Assembly: GCF_958450345.1 (NCBI RefSeq) | Contig: NC_088784.1 | Location: 44,640,278-44,704,277 of the forward strand | Direction of reading: 5' to 3' | Origin: Calliphora vicina | Taxonomy: Eukaryota; Arthropoda; Insecta; Diptera; Calliphoridae | DNA length: 64,000 bases | Shown: positions 11,022-22,098 of the stretch, piece by piece | Layout: each line of letters opens with the position of its first letter | Position numbering within the stretch: the stretch's first letter is position 1 | The notes under the pieces: model-generated | What the model saw: the letters and a program-made list of their open reading frames with translations, nothing else | What the model was told of the DNA's origin: nothing | Databases searched by the model: none | Translations under genes and position numbers: made by a program

Positions 11022-11840
11022 TAGAGTGTCCAAAAAACCGGCAAATTTGAAAAACCGGTTTCGACTTAGAATCACTTTCTGAGTCGATTAAACGATGTCC
11101 GTCCGTCTGGCTGGCTGGTTGGCTGTCCATGTAAACCTTGTGCGCAGAGTACAGGTCGCAATTTTGAAGATATTTCGATAAAATTTGATACATATAATTG
11201 TTTCTGCCCAAGGACGAAGCCTATTGAAACTGGCTGAAATCGGTCCATTATTTCACCTAGCCCCCATACAAATGTCCTCTCGAAATTGGACTTTATCGGT
11301 CATAAATCTTTAATTTATACACAAATTTCGCTCCAAATAAGTTTTATTTATACAAAATTCATGTCACCAAATTTTGTTACGATCGGTCCATAATTAGTCT
11401 TAGCTCCCATATAGATCCGCTTCCGAAAATCACTTTAACGTGCTTAAATCACTTAAAAATGTAGGTATATACACAAAATTCAACATAGTTAACTTTAATA
11501 TAGACATAAATCACACGATCTAATTTTATGGTGATCGGTCCATAATTGGTCATAGCTCCCATATAAGGCCCACTTCCGAAAATCACTCACGAATATAAAT
11601 TATTGATATTTTAAAAGAAAAATATTTTTACTCATTTACTTGGTGTAGGGTTGTAATGGTCGGGCTTGACCGACCATACTTTCTTATTTGTTCATAAATA
11701 TGTTTGAATGAGCTTTAGAAAATATATTTCATTAAAACCGGTTAACCGTCTTACAAAAACCGGTTTGTCAAAAAACCGAAACCGATGGAGTTTACAAAGA
11801 TGAAAAAACCGGTGACCGGTTTTCGGTTTTGGATACTCTA
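11022..11840. mobile_element. hAT element with 8-bp duplication TTTCCAGT
   Basis: The termini TAGAGTGTCCAAAAAACCGG and, inverted, TAGAGTATCCAAAACCG are flanked by a perfect 8-bp direct repeat TTTCCAGT (11014-11021 and 11841-11848), diagnostic of hAT transposition. AACCGG motifs crowd both ends. There is no transposase; a dispersed repeat fills most of the interior. Relatives with TAGTGTTTATAAAAAACCG ends are at 38187, 51963 and 52160. Confidence 0.88.
11060..11692. repeat. Dispersed fly repeat (GTCCGTCCGTCTGG type), nested
   Basis: Contains GAGTCGATTAAACGATGTCC, a GTCCGTCTGGCTGGCTGG stretch, GGACGAAGCCTATTGAAA, repeated GATCGGTCCATAATT and CTCCCATATA blocks, and ends near TTGGTGTAGGGTTGTAATGG and CTTTCTTATTTGTT. 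A second copy is at 18650-19235. No coding sequence is seen. Confidence 0.7.
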
Positions 11841-11848
11841 TTTCCAGT

Positions 11849-12229
11849 ATTATCTAACGGAAACACTCTAATGTTCTATTTCCACAATGATCACATAATA
11901 CCATTGTTGCCATAATATTTGGATCGAAAATCGTTGAATTTCATTTCTTTGTTATTTATTTTTATTCAATTATTTGTTTAATTAGATTTCAAATAATACG
12001 TTTAACGAAATTTCATCAAATTCGCTATTTTAAAAGAAAGAAACCTAATTTGAGTTTCCTTAACATAGAAGTTGTCTATGCAAACGATGAAAAAATTCGA
12101 TTTCTCTATATCCGAATCAGTGAACAAAATCAGGGAACTCTGTCAAAAAAGTTTTCAATATACATAGAATAATTCAATTTCAATCGACTTTGCTTTTCGT
12201 TCGAAATTGAGGAAAAGGTTATAAACAAA
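11849..12229. other. AT-rich spacer
   Basis: No feature recognised between the hAT duplication and the next MITE. Confidence 0.4.
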
Positions 12230-12230
12230 G

Positions 12231-12605
12231 TATACCAACAAGACGAATTTACTTTACATGTGGCGTTAACAGCACAGCTGATCTACTTTTTTTATCATTG
12301 TACCAAATCTCTGTTTCTCGACTGTCCAGGTCGCGCATTTCTTCTTCGCCCCTATGCTTGAATATTCTGGAGCAAATACTTCTTGGATATATGTTCTGGT
12401 TGGAGCTGTCTCTTGTTTTGCATTGGAAAACATTTTAAAAATAATTTTTTATTTTATTTATTATTAAATTTATTATTATTTTTGTTTTGCTGCTTTTGAC
12501 ACATTTGCCCCTCAAGCAACAATAAAACACAATGTTGTTTGTGCAATGTTGTACTTGTTGTAAAATCAACGCCAGCTGTACGGTAAATTCGCCTTGTTGG
12601 TATAC
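12231..12605. mobile_element. MITE with ACCAACAAGRCGAATTTAC termini
   Basis: TATACCAACAAGACGAATTT at the left and its inverted counterpart GTAAATTCGCCTTGTTGGTA at the right bound a segment of about 375 bp; TA lies just outside both ends. The termini resemble those of the MITE at 45791-46086 (AAGGCGAATT). The following hAT element landed at its right border. Confidence 0.6.
12266..12433 (-). CDS. Small unidentified ORF inside a MITE, 55 codons
   Basis: From ATG at 12433 to TAA at 12266 the minus strand encodes 55 residues beginning MFSNAKQETAPTRTYIQEVF and containing CATWTVEKQRFG. I do not recognise a family. Its position inside a MITE suggests a remnant of a longer element protein; it could equally be chance. 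Confidence 0.25.
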   Translation of the reverse strand: MFSNAKQETAPTRTYIQEVFAPEYSSIGAKKKCATWTVEKQRFGTMIKKVDQLCC

Positions 12606-12609
12606 CAAG

Positions 12610-13751
12610 CAGGGCTGTCAGATGTGGCGATTTCTCGCCAAACGTGGCGATTTTTCATTGCCTTTGGCGACCAAAATTTCCAATTGGCGACATGGCGATT
12701 TACAGACTAGTTGGCGATTTATTTGGCGATTTTTTAACAAATTATTTGTTTTTCATGAACTATTTTTGTTGATATTTATTAACCCAATAGTTAATAAAAT
12801 TAATCATTTATAATCTGATAATATGGATGCAGGTAGTATACATGATCAAATAGTTTCAACAATATTCATTTTTTGTTCTAAAATGTTTAAGCCGTCATTT
12901 TTAAGTAATAATGGAAATATTGATAACTTAATATGCTCATTAAAATTGGCTATTGGTTCGACGGATTCTTTGGAATCAGGAATCTATCGATTTTGGCACA
13001 GAATTTGAAATGGAATTACAAAATATAAAAATGGAGGAATATGATGTAGAAATTTTAAAAGAAAATTGTTTTTTGTACTTAAAAAACTTTTAAAAGAAAT
13101 GCTTAAACTGTTACCAGAAAATATAGCTCTTTTTAAAGTACATATATAATGAATTTTCAATATTGAAATGAAATGGAAATTTTAGGTACATAGTTCAAAA
13201 TTCATTAACTTTATTTTTCAATCCAAAAGTATCTGCAGGGTAATATGAATTGCAATGGTCAAAATTAGCATATATAAATTGGTCTCAGATCTTTAAAGGT
13301 AAGATTCCAACAAAATTTGTTAGATTTTTGGCAACAAGTTTACAATTATTGAGATGCAGGTGGAACATTTCACTTTAAAGACTTAGCATTGGCCGTTCTT
13401 AATATGTTAATTTTACCAACCAGCAACCTTTGCGTAGAAAGGAAATTTCAATATGAACTTTTAGATTCATTGATAAGAATAGTAAGTTATATGAATGTTA
13501 ATAAATTTTGTTCCAATTCATTTCAGCCTACAGATAAAATGTTAAAAAGTTTAATTCTAATACAGTGTATAATTTTATATCAATTTAATATAAATAACCA
13601 AATAATAACTAGATTTAAACCGAAATAAATTGACTTTATAATACATAAAATTAGTATGTATGTATTTTACAATATAAAACTCAAAAAAAATATTTTGTCG
13701 ATTTTTCGTTTAGCATTTGGCGATGGAGGTAAAAAAAATCTGACAACCCTG
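12610..13751 (+). mobile_element. hAT element with 8-bp duplication ATACCAAG
   Basis: CAGGGCTGTCAGAT at the left and, inverted, CAGGGTTGTCAGAT at the right are flanked by a perfect direct repeat ATACCAAG (12602-12609 and 13752-13759). Seven TGGCGA copies cluster in the left 130 bp, likely subterminal transposase-binding repeats. The interior holds remnants of a hAT transposase in plus orientation. At 1142 bp it is an internally deleted, non-autonomous copy. Confidence 0.92.
12823..13628 (+). pseudogene. hAT transposase remnant
   Basis: An N-terminal piece (12823-13008, MDAGSIHDQIVSTIFIFC) is followed by frameshifted fragments and a C-terminal piece (13389-13628) with LNMLILPTSNLCVERKFQ. The latter matches the hAT dimerisation block, usually PxSNxxVERxFS, with the conserved Glu-Arg retained and FS changed to FQ. 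Stops and missing catalytic segments between the two pieces make it non-functional. Confidence 0.7.
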
Positions 13752-13761
13752 ATACCAAGTA

Positions 13762-14205
13762 GTCCAACTCTCAATTTTCAAATTACTCTCTCACATATAA
13801 GAGTACCGTGTGAGCTCAGAGAAATGTAAACAAATGAAATTTCTTGAAATTTTAGCATTTAATTTCTGATAAAATAACGTTTTTTTACACATTATTACTT
13901 TAACACATATAATTTTATATTTTTTTTAAACACTTTTAGCACACTTTCATTGTTAAAAAGTTTCTATTCTGCACAAATCAAGAAAAAAATATTTTTGTAA
14001 ATTCTGACATGTAATTTTTTGTTATTGTAGAATTTAAACTATAGGACAGAGTTACAATTTTTGGTATTGAAAATTCATACAAACTCAAATTTAGAACATA
14101 TTTATAAAAATCTGTATGTAATTTTGTTACTCACACATGTTTAGAGTTAGGTACTTTTTTACTAACACATGTATAGAGTTAGGTACTGTTGTCAAAGAAT
14201 TGGAC
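13762..14205. mobile_element. TA-flanked MITE
   Basis: GTCCAACTCT at the left and, inverted, GTCCAATTCT at the right lie next to TA (13760-13761 and 14206-14207). Near the right end the block ATAGAGTTAGGTACT and its variant TTTAGAGTTAGGTACT repeat about 35 bp apart. There is no coding capacity. It was the neighbour or host of the preceding hAT insertion. Confidence 0.6.
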
Positions 14206-14207
14206 TA

Positions 14208-15570
14208 CTTCACTGTGTGGACACGAATGCAGTTTCAAAAGAGAATTTAAAAATGTTTTGCAGCAAATGTTTCACAGTGTGGACCGGGACTCATACTTTG
14301 GTTATAAATAAGAAATTGACATAAATATCTCATAAACAACATACGAACAGCGCATGAATTTACTAAGAACGTAATTTGATAAACATTCTTATCAAAATTG
14401 TCTCTAAATAAGTTGCATTGAATGAAATTGTTTTACCAAAAATTTTGCTTAAGATTTTCCAATAAACAAAAAAAATCAATAAACTTTTGGAGATATTAAT
14501 TTTCTTAGATTGCTTACTTACACATTTCTCATGAAAATATAACTTAAAAAGTACTTAGAGACAATCTACTATCATGGAAAATTGTCTAAAGAATTATAAG
14601 TTTTAATTTTATTAAAATGTCCTAAACTTAACAGACTTAATTCCAAATATTAGTTAAAACTACTGCAAATTTTTTAAGAAATCGTAAAATTTAGGTAAAA
14701 ATTTCATTAAATCGTGAATTGGTCTTTTTGAATCATTATAATCGTGAAAATGTTGATAAACATGATGAATGTTGGAAATTGCAACCAGCTGTTACAAGCC
14801 GTTAAATTCAAATTCGTAACAATATTTTTGGTCATTAGACTATTTTAACATACATATGTATTTATATGTATCGAATACATGTCAGAAACAATGAAAAACA
14901 TGTCGTGTAAACGGTGTTTAATATGTATGAATTTTAATGTTTAATTTCAAAATAAAATGTTTGTACATACCAACAATGTAAATGTGCCGCGTATGCAATT
15001 TCCTGAATCTAGACGTTATTAAAAGAAATGTAAATTTTGCTCCTCCTTTATTTGATATGTAACATATACCTATGAGTGTATGACAGACTAACATGGATTT
15101 ATCTTATTCGTCATATCAAATTTTGTTTTATCATGATAAGCCAGCAGGCAGTACTTAATTTGAAATTGTATCGAAATTTTTGATGACGTCACAAGAAATT
15201 AGAAAAAACTTTCGATACATTTATTAACTGAAATTTCATGTAGTATATACTTCGTTTATACGTAGCCTATTCTAACTCTCTGTTTATATGTCACTTTGGT
15301 TACGGAAAATTATTATTTTTTGAAATGAAAGAATTAAAAATTCTTGATTGTCATGCAATCCAATTAATGCAAAAACGCAATGAATTATTTAAAAAAACGA
15401 ATGAGAAACTAAAAACATTAAAAAATATGGCAATATTTAAAATCTTATTTGCAAATAGTGTCGTTAATCAGGAATTGTGAGTTAGCTATTCGCAAATAAA
15501 AAATTAATTCACTGTTTATGCGGCAATTTTTTCTAATTGCAATATTTTTATTTGCGAATAAGCCGTGCGT
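14208..15570. other. AT-rich stretch without recognised genes
   Basis: CACTGTGTGGAC near 14211 and CACAGTGTGGAC near 14274 are related. CTATTCGCAAATAA near 15488 is the inverted counterpart of TTATTTGCAAATAG near 15439. Otherwise I see no frame, RNA gene or bounded element in these 1.3 kb. Confidence 0.4.
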
Positions 15571-15700
15571 ATACAAATAATGGCCCATAATCATAGTCAA
15601 AAATAAAGTACATTTTAAGAGAATTAAACTCGACTTTACTTAAGAGTGGACTTTAGGTCTATCATAGACAAGTTAAATTATACTTCTGACTCTGAAGTCG
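15571..15700. repeat. GGCCCATAATCATAGTCAAA repeat, copy 1
   Basis: This short block shares ATGGCCCATAATCATAGTCA, inverted, with 36665-36835 just beyond the opposite border of the large hAT insertion. Further in, ACTCGACTTTA and GACTTTAGG parallel the AAGTCGGTT blocks of that copy. It is probably a MITE; its ends are not resolved. Confidence 0.4.
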
Positions 15701-16029
15701 ACTCTAAATATAAAACTAGCGGCGAAGCTGTTCTTCGCCGAGTAAAAAAGTTCGTCACAAAGTAAAAAATGTTTAAGTTACAAGATATTGGTAGAGATTT
15801 TGCAATTATTGAACAGTTATCAATAAAATTAGTACCAAAATATCGTAATTATTATTAATTATTCTTATCTTTTCCATTTTTCCACAACAAACAACTTTCT
15901 TTCTTTATATGACCCGGTCAGAGAAACAAGCCGAGCCAAAATTTTCGGCGGCGGCGGCTGGCAGCTAGAATGTTTTTTTCGGCGGCGGCGGACTAAATAA
16001 AACGACGGCTAATTTTTCGGTTTTACTTC

Positions 16030-18400
16030 TTTATTGAATGTTGTTACGAGTCCCGAAAAGGCACCATAACGAATTAGTTGCCGACCAGCTCACATGCACG
16101 TATCTTACTCACGGTGCGAGAACCTCCCTTCGTTATGGCCCAAAGAACTGTCACAATAAATTATCAATCATTCTGTCTAAATATTAACATCAAATGGAAC
16201 ACCTATGAAGTGGAGTTAGATGTTTACTCCATTTTGCCCTTTCCCTTCCATAATCTCCCATACCTCTATATTTACGGGGATCCCTTTTTTTCCTCAAACC
16301 ACACCACTTACCTTTAATAAACCACTCTGCTAAATAAGATTATTCCTGCATTTTAAGTGAATAACTTAATCATAACATGTTTCTTTTATTATATCGATTT
16401 GCTTAACGAATAAAAGGTGAACTAATATTATTAACTCTATTTAAAAAAAATAACTATAAATCGAACTTTAATATATATTTATATAACAAAACAAATGCTT
16501 AACAATAATTCTTAAACTAATTAATTCCTGCCTCAACAAATACCGACTAGAACAATTAAATTTTCAAAAATAACAACAAAACAAATCCCTTTATATATTA
16601 GTTTCCTCATCAACTTATGCCCCAGCAATTTGTTAGGGGATTCACTTTTAAACCTAACCTAATATCAGCCTAAGAGAGCTCACTTAAACGATTTTCTTTC
16701 TGGCTTATTTATGCCTGATTTAAAATTTTTCTACCGGATTTGATGAGAACACTAAAACTGGTATAATAACTAAATTTTATGGAATAAAAAAAAGTCAGGT
16801 ATTCATCGAAGAGCTAGGGTGCCTAATGACTAATTATAACAACAAACAAAGAACACTAAAACTAACAAACTTAAACTAAAGACGTTAATCGGGATTCATA
16901 TATAAAGATTATTAAAAAAAATGTATTTAAAAATGATCTGAGATAGATTAATATTGTTTTCTTAACTCTAATCACTTCCCTGTTTATAATGGGTTTTCCT
17001 TTGGTGATGTAATACCTCATATAATTAGAATTTGTTGTGCTGTTGTTGCGTTTTGTAAATTCTCCCAAAAAAAAATGTTGTAGTCCCCTTTTTTATTCTG
17101 GCCCTGCTCCAGTTATGGGGGACTAAGAGTTTTAATTGTCTGGTTGAATAGTGCAGGGATTTCTTCAATTTCCTGTTGCAGAATCTAACCTGCTATAAGT
17201 AATAAAATTAATCAGCACTCATCTATCAAATAGGCTAAGACAATTTATCTTACCTTTACTTATTTGGCAAGTTTATTTTCAATTCACAGTTTATTTGAAA
17301 TTCACTATTTAGATGTTTTCCTTTTTTCTTATTGTTTAATTTAAATTTCTATTCTTTTTTTTTCAAATATTTAATTTATTAAAAAAAATTGTAGGTATAC
17401 ACAGGGACTGTTGGTTATCTTCTATCTCTTTAAGATGGCCGAGCAAAAACTTATATTTATACCCTATATGTTCCAAGAATTTATATTCCAATTGGGCCTA
17501 TTATATTTATGCTCCTTTAAATCATATATTCATCGCATTCTCACATCGCATACCTAACCATCCTTTTCTAATTTTCCCACAATTTGTTTATAAACATTGA
17601 ATAGCCTTATTTGAATTTAACGAACTATCAACATTTATATTCATTCATAAAATTCTACCTACACATTTCTCTCACACTGTGTCTGAGTACTTTCATTATA
17701 TCACATCTGGTAACCCTTTTTACTACTACAGATGTTTGCGGCGAATTCATTACATGTAGGAACTTGATACAAAACATTAATTAATGACAACAAAGAAGCA
17801 GACAGAACATAAGCTGAGGGTAAGTATTTATTAAAATATATTATAATTAATAGTTATTAAATTTTCTTTTCTTTTCAGGAATGCTGGTAAAACTGTATCG
17901 TTTCAACCTAACTGGATTATCTTTACTAATTTGTTTCTTTTCTTCTTTTTTTTCAGGTATTTGAGTTTGGGAAAGGTTGTGGCTTAACTCCACCACATGA
18001 CTTTTAGACCATTCCCAGGTTGGTGTTTCCACTGCGAGCTGACCACTCGCATACTCTCCTGGTGGAACCCTTATCAAATAGGCCACTGAGCCAATAAATA
18101 TCTGTAGATAGAAACTAACTAAAACTAACATCAAAACAAAAAAAATACTAACATTAGAATTAACCAAAAATTTTCCTCATAATAGGGTACGGCCACGATC
18201 AAGGCAGTCAGAACTGCTGGCCAACTGGGATAGTACCCCCAAAAAGGTATATTATAAGTACCCCCCACGCAAAATTTTTCTTTAATCCCCATAGGCGTAA
18301 TGTCAAGTGGATTTTGCTAAAGGGCACTGCAACAATGTTCCAATAAAAAAAAAAAATTCTAATAACAAAATTTACCCTATTCATGAAATAATTTTAAATT
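16030..18400. other. Unassigned interior of the large hAT
   Basis: The segment starts after the GGC-rich subterminal block. TGTTACGAGTCCCG at 16042 resembles the start of the solo LTR at 48674, and CATTACATGT at 17749 could be an LTR end, but the flanks do not give a clean duplication with TG..CA ends. On the plus strand, GAGGGTAAGTATTT (17815) and two CAG sites after pyrimidine runs (17878, 17956) look like splice signals. On the minus strand a frame of 55 codons from about 17188 to 17024 begins RFCNRKLKKSLHYS. None of this identifies a family. Confidence 0.3.
17847..18167 (-). CDS. Unidentified 106-codon ORF with hydrophobic N-terminus
   Basis: From ATG at 18167 the frame reads MVNSNVSIFFVLMLVLVSFY, a strong hydrophobic segment that would act as a signal or anchor. 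A more hydrophilic part with VPPGEYASGQLAVE and a lysine-rich tail follow. A pyrimidine-free CTACAG at the end of the hydrophobic part could be a splice acceptor, so the hydrophobic start may be intronic. I recognise no family; it could be a fragment of a retroelement envelope or gag-type protein, or chance. Confidence 0.25.
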   Translation of the reverse strand: MVNSNVSIFFVLMLVLVSFYLQIFIGSVAYLIRVPPGEYASGQLAVETPTWEWSKSHVVELSHNLSQTQIPEKKEEKKQISKDNPVRLKRYSFTSIPEKKRKFNNY

Positions 18401-18412
18401 TAAACAATAGCG

Positions 18413-18525
18413 GTATTCACAATGTAGAGCACTTGGCCAAAACCAAAATACATTAGAAATAGAAATGTTTGTCAATGTCTGCTTTTTTACTAGGCCAAGA
18501 GCTCCACATCATAGTTTATGAATAA
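18413..18525. repeat. Short MITE-like inverted repeat
   Basis: TATTCACAATGTAGAGCACT before TGGCC and, inverted, TATTCATAAACTATGATGTG before GAGCTCTTGGCC enclose about 110 bp. The arms pair imperfectly. The target duplication is unclear. Confidence 0.4.
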
Positions 18526-18649
18526 GGCCTTTAATATTTTTCAATCAATTTTGTTTTTTGTTTTTAAATTAAGTTTCAAAGTTGAAGGCTTGAGTAAATA
18601 AATAAAAATAAAAAATAACATAAAGTATTGGTTGGTGTTTTTTAGATAT

Positions 18650-19235
18650 TTATACCCTACAGAACCATAGTGGGGAGGGTATATTGTCCCAACACCCACC
18701 TTAAAGTATACCAATCTGCACAGGATCACTTTCTAAGTCGATTACGCGATGTCCATGTAAACGTTGTAATCAAACTGCAGGTGGTAATTTCAAAGATAAT
18801 TCGACAATATTTGGTACAATCTATTGTCCCAAGGACGAAGCCTATTGAATTATTTTAGAATCGGTTTATTATTTCTCCTAGCCCCCATTCGATTGTCCTA
18901 TCTGAAATTATCGATCGGTTCACAATAATCCATAGCTCCCACATAAGCACAATTCTGGAAAATTTCATTAATGTACATAAATCTCTGAAATATGTTAGTA
19001 TCCAAATAAAATTCAACACAAATAGGTTTCATATATATGTAAATCATCCCACCAAATGTTGTGGCGATCGGTCCATAATTATTCATAGCTCCCATATAAG
19101 ACCCACTTCCGAAAATCACTTTATTGGGCATAAATATCTTAAAAATGTTGGTATTCAAATAAGATTCAATACAAATAAATTTCATATGAAAAGAAAACTG
19201 CTTATAATATATACTCGGTGTAGGGTATTGCTATT
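18650..19235. repeat. Dispersed fly repeat (TATACCCTACA..GTGTAGGGTAT), copy 2
   Basis: Begins near TTTATACCCTACAGAACC and ends near CTCGGTGTAGGGTATTG, so its ends are themselves inverted. Inside it repeats AAGTCGATTACGCGATGTCC, GGACGAAGCCTATTGAA, GATCGGTCCATAATTATT and CTCCCATATAAG blocks in the order seen at 11060-11692. The MITE at 19236 interrupts its right end. Small minus-strand frames here are chance. Confidence 0.65.
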
Positions 19236-19868
19236 CAGGCATGTTCTGCAAATCACATTATATAGAATTTTACAAAAAAGGTGTTCTGTGCACATAATTT
19301 TGTGATTTTAAAACGTTCAGATAAGTGGCTGTCGATTTCAAATCACTTGCTTATTTTTGTAAACAATTTGCTCCGAAATTTGTAATAAATTGCTTAAATG
19401 AATAATTCGATGTGTTCTTTAATCATTTATGTAGTAGAATTTGATATTTGATTAAAAAAACCATAAAAATTACAAATTTTTAAAGAGGTGTCTTGTCTTC
19501 TGCTGTAAAAAGTTAAGTAATTTTTTTGATTTTCTATTTCTGATTTAGTTGTTTGACACTACAAATCAGCTAACAAATATATCATTTGACGAAAAATATA
19601 ATTAATTTGTATAAGTAACTAACTATTAAAACTCAAAATTAATTTATTTTCTTAAGTTATATTGATAACGGCCAACAATTTAATAGTTTTTTGTGTAAAT
19701 TTAAAAATATTAAAGCTTTTTTTTTGAACAATATTTTCTTGTGATTTCGGATTTTAAAATCACAACGAAAAATATTAAAATGTGTGATTTACAGAACAGG
19801 CACAAATCACACGTGTGATTTAAAAACGATTAGTGATTTGAAATCACGTGGATTTTAGAACAGGCTTG
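19236..19868. mobile_element. MITE copy A (CAGGCATGTTCT termini)
   Basis: Left end CAGGCATGTTCTGCAAATCA and, inverted, right end CAAGCCTGTTCTAAAATCC. The interior repeats GTTCTGnnnAAATCAC-like blocks and contains the palindrome AAATCACACGTGTGATTT near 19803. It matches 22099-22998 in inverted orientation over both end regions. No reading frame resembles a transposase. The flanking octamers do not match, so the duplication and superfamily are unresolved; CAGG ends suggest hAT. Confidence 0.65.
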
Positions 19869-20275
19869 TATATAAAAGAATGGAACAAAAAATGCCAAAA
19901 AATTATTTTAGGAATAAATGATATGCTCGTGCTTATGTATGAATATGTTCTTTTCAGATATTTTATGAATTTTGTAATTTGTAATGTTTAGCCATGTATA
20001 ATTAATTGTATTTAAACATTTTGGAAAATGTTTAAAAACCACTTGTATTTAATATATGTATATTCAAAAATAGTTGTAAATTATAAAAGCCAAAGTATAC
20101 CATAAAAGCATAATAAAAATATTACTCACCTCCAATTTGTTTGAAAAAGTCTTAATTTACAAATTAAAAACAAACGTTTTCAAATTATTAAATGTAGTTT
20201 TTGAAAATTAAAAAAATTTTCAAATAAATATTTATTCAATTTCAATGTTTTGTACTTTTTGTGTTTAAATATATA

Positions 20276-21949
20276 CAGTGACTGTCATTAATATTCGGTT
20301 TTATTGTATGGAGTTTTAATGTTCTTAATTTTTAAATAAAAAATAAAGTATTTCGAAACAATTTTTTTTATATATTAATGTACTTATTGAGAGCTTTCTA
20401 TTATTGGAAATTTTTTTTATATACATCGACTAAATTCAATTATATAATTTGAAAACCTGAAATGTTACTTAAATCTATGCTTCATTAATATTCGGTTTTT
20501 TCTTCTTACTAAAAATTACATTGCTGTAATTTTGCAACTGTGCAAAATTGGCTTGAATAATGGAGGAATTTATATTTACGAAGTTTAAATAAACTCGTGT
20601 AACAAGTGAAATCATATTAGAAACCGTTTTTTTTTATTAAAAAAAGCTATGGGCCGTAAAGGAAAAAATACTTCTTTAGAGAAGAGGGAATTGGTGATTT
20701 TTCATTACGAAAATGGAAAAACCTATAAAAATATTGCTGAAATATTAAATATGAAGCCAAATACTGTCGGTGATATTGTTCGAAGGTACAAAAACGAAGG
20801 ACGTATTCATTTTAAAAAACAAACTGGTCAACCAAAAAAGTTGACCGATATGGAAGAGCGTCTAATTGTTAGGAAAATTAAGGCAAATCCGCGCTTAAGT
20901 GCTCCTAAAATTGTTACTGAAGTGAAGGAGGAGTTTAAAAAGACAGTTTCAGAATCAACAATACGGCGAACCATTAAAAAACAAGGGTTTAATGGACGAG
21001 TTGCCCGTAAAAAGCCGTTTGTAAATATAAAAAATAGAAAGTACCGACTTAAATTTGCTAAGGAACATATTAAGAAAGATGTAAGTTGGTGGGACGACGT
21101 TATATTCCTTGATGAGAGCAAATTTAATATATTTGGAAGTGACGGAAGAACTATGGTATGGCGGAAACCGAATGAGGAGCTTAAAGGAAAAAACATTACT
21201 CCCACAGTAAAACACGGAGGAGGGCATGTGATGGTTTGGGGCTGTATATCGTCGAAAGGTGTCGGAAATCTTGTTTTTATTGATAGTACCATGAACAAGG
21301 ATCTGTACTTAACCATTTTGAAGGATAATTTAAAGCAATCAGCTGAAAAAATGGGAATTGCATCAACTTTTAAATTATATCAGGACAACGATCCAAAACA
21401 TAAAGCCCATGTTGTCCGTGAATGGTTGCTTTATAATTGCCCAAAAGTGATTGAAACGCCAGCCCAATCTCCCGACATGAATCCCATAGAAAATTTATGG
21501 AATCATTTGGATCGTCAAATTCGTACAAGTCAAATTTCATCTAAAAACGAACTCAAAAAAAGACTACAAGAAGAATGGGATAGAATCAGCGTAGATTATT
21601 TAAAAAAAATTATTTCTAATATGCCAAATCGTCTATCTGAAGTTATAAAAAATAATGGATATCCTACCAGATATTAGTTTTGTTTTTTTAAGTCATATTT
21701 TACGATCTTTATTTATAAGTTTTTAAAAAACCGAATATTAATGAAGCTTTAATTTTGTGTTAGTTTTTACTTTTTTGTTTTTTTTTTATATTTTTTCTAG
21801 TTAATTTTTACTTTTAGAATAATACATTTTGATCTCGAAAAATATAATTAATTTACAAAAAAAATTACACGATTTTTGTTTATATTCCTGCATAATTTTC
21901 AATATTAATAACTCCCAATACAAAAACCGAATATTAATGACAGTCACTG
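20276..21949 (+). mobile_element. Tc1-family transposon, apparently complete, IR/DR type
   Basis: The element is bounded by TA (20274-20275 and 21950-21951). Its outer termini read CAGTGACTGTCATTAATATT at both ends when inverted. A second motif, CTTCATTAATATTCGGTTTTT, lies inside each end (20480-20500, and inverted at 21725-21746), giving two direct sites per inverted terminus as in Sleeping Beauty-, Paris- and S-type elements. The single gene is intact. At 1674 bp it is close to the usual Tc1 length. It interrupts sequence between MITE copies A and B. Confidence 0.95.
20649..21677 (+). CDS. Tc1-family DD34E transposase, intact
   Basis: A 342-residue enzyme that binds the inverted termini and performs cut-and-paste transposition into TA sites. 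The ATG at 20649 follows the left inner repeat and is the first in frame. Two helix-turn-helix DNA-binding parts occupy roughly residues 8-50 (KRELVIFHYENGKTYKNIAE) and 66-112, joined by GQPKKLT in place of the usual GRP-like linker. The catalytic triad is present: FLDESKF (Asp about 155), LYQDNDPKH (Asp about 246) and NPIENLW (Glu about 281), with 34 residues between the last two. The end NGYPTRY is typical. No stop, frameshift or missing key residue is seen, so this copy may still make active enzyme. The minus-strand frames over it are antisense shadows. Confidence 0.96.
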   Translation: MGRKGKNTSLEKRELVIFHYENGKTYKNIAEILNMKPNTVGDIVRRYKNEGRIHFKKQTGQPKKLTDMEERLIVRKIKANPRLSAPKIVTEVKEEFKKTVSESTIRRTIKKQGFNGRVARKKPFVNIKNRKYRLKFAKEHIKKDVSWWDDVIFLDESKFNIFGSDGRTMVWRKPNEELKGKNITPTVKHGGGHVMVWGCISSKGVGNLVFIDSTMNKDLYLTILKDNLKQSAEKMGIASTFKLYQDNDPKHKAHVVREWLLYNCPKVIETPAQSPDMNPIENLWNHLDRQIRTSQISSKNELKKRLQEEWDRISVDYLKKIISNMPNRLSEVIKNNGYPTRY

Positions 21950-22098
21950 TACATAAAATACGAAAGAAAATGCTCGTTCGCATTTAGAGAAACAGGCAAA
22001 TTATTACAATAGTCAAATCATTTACATAAAAATTTTGTAAATACAGTTACGAACAATATAATTAATCTTAAGATCTCACTTATTAATAAAGCAATTAT

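Noticed and set aside
16042..17754. Possible 1.7-kb LTR starting TGTTACGAG and ending CATTACA
   Set aside because: Flanks give a 4-bp match (ATGT) only if the end is AC rather than CA, and neither a primer-binding site nor a polypurine tract adjoins. Kept only as an unassigned interior region.
20828..21316. 162-codon frame on the minus strand
   Set aside because: It lies antisense to the intact Tc1 transposase and has no family features.
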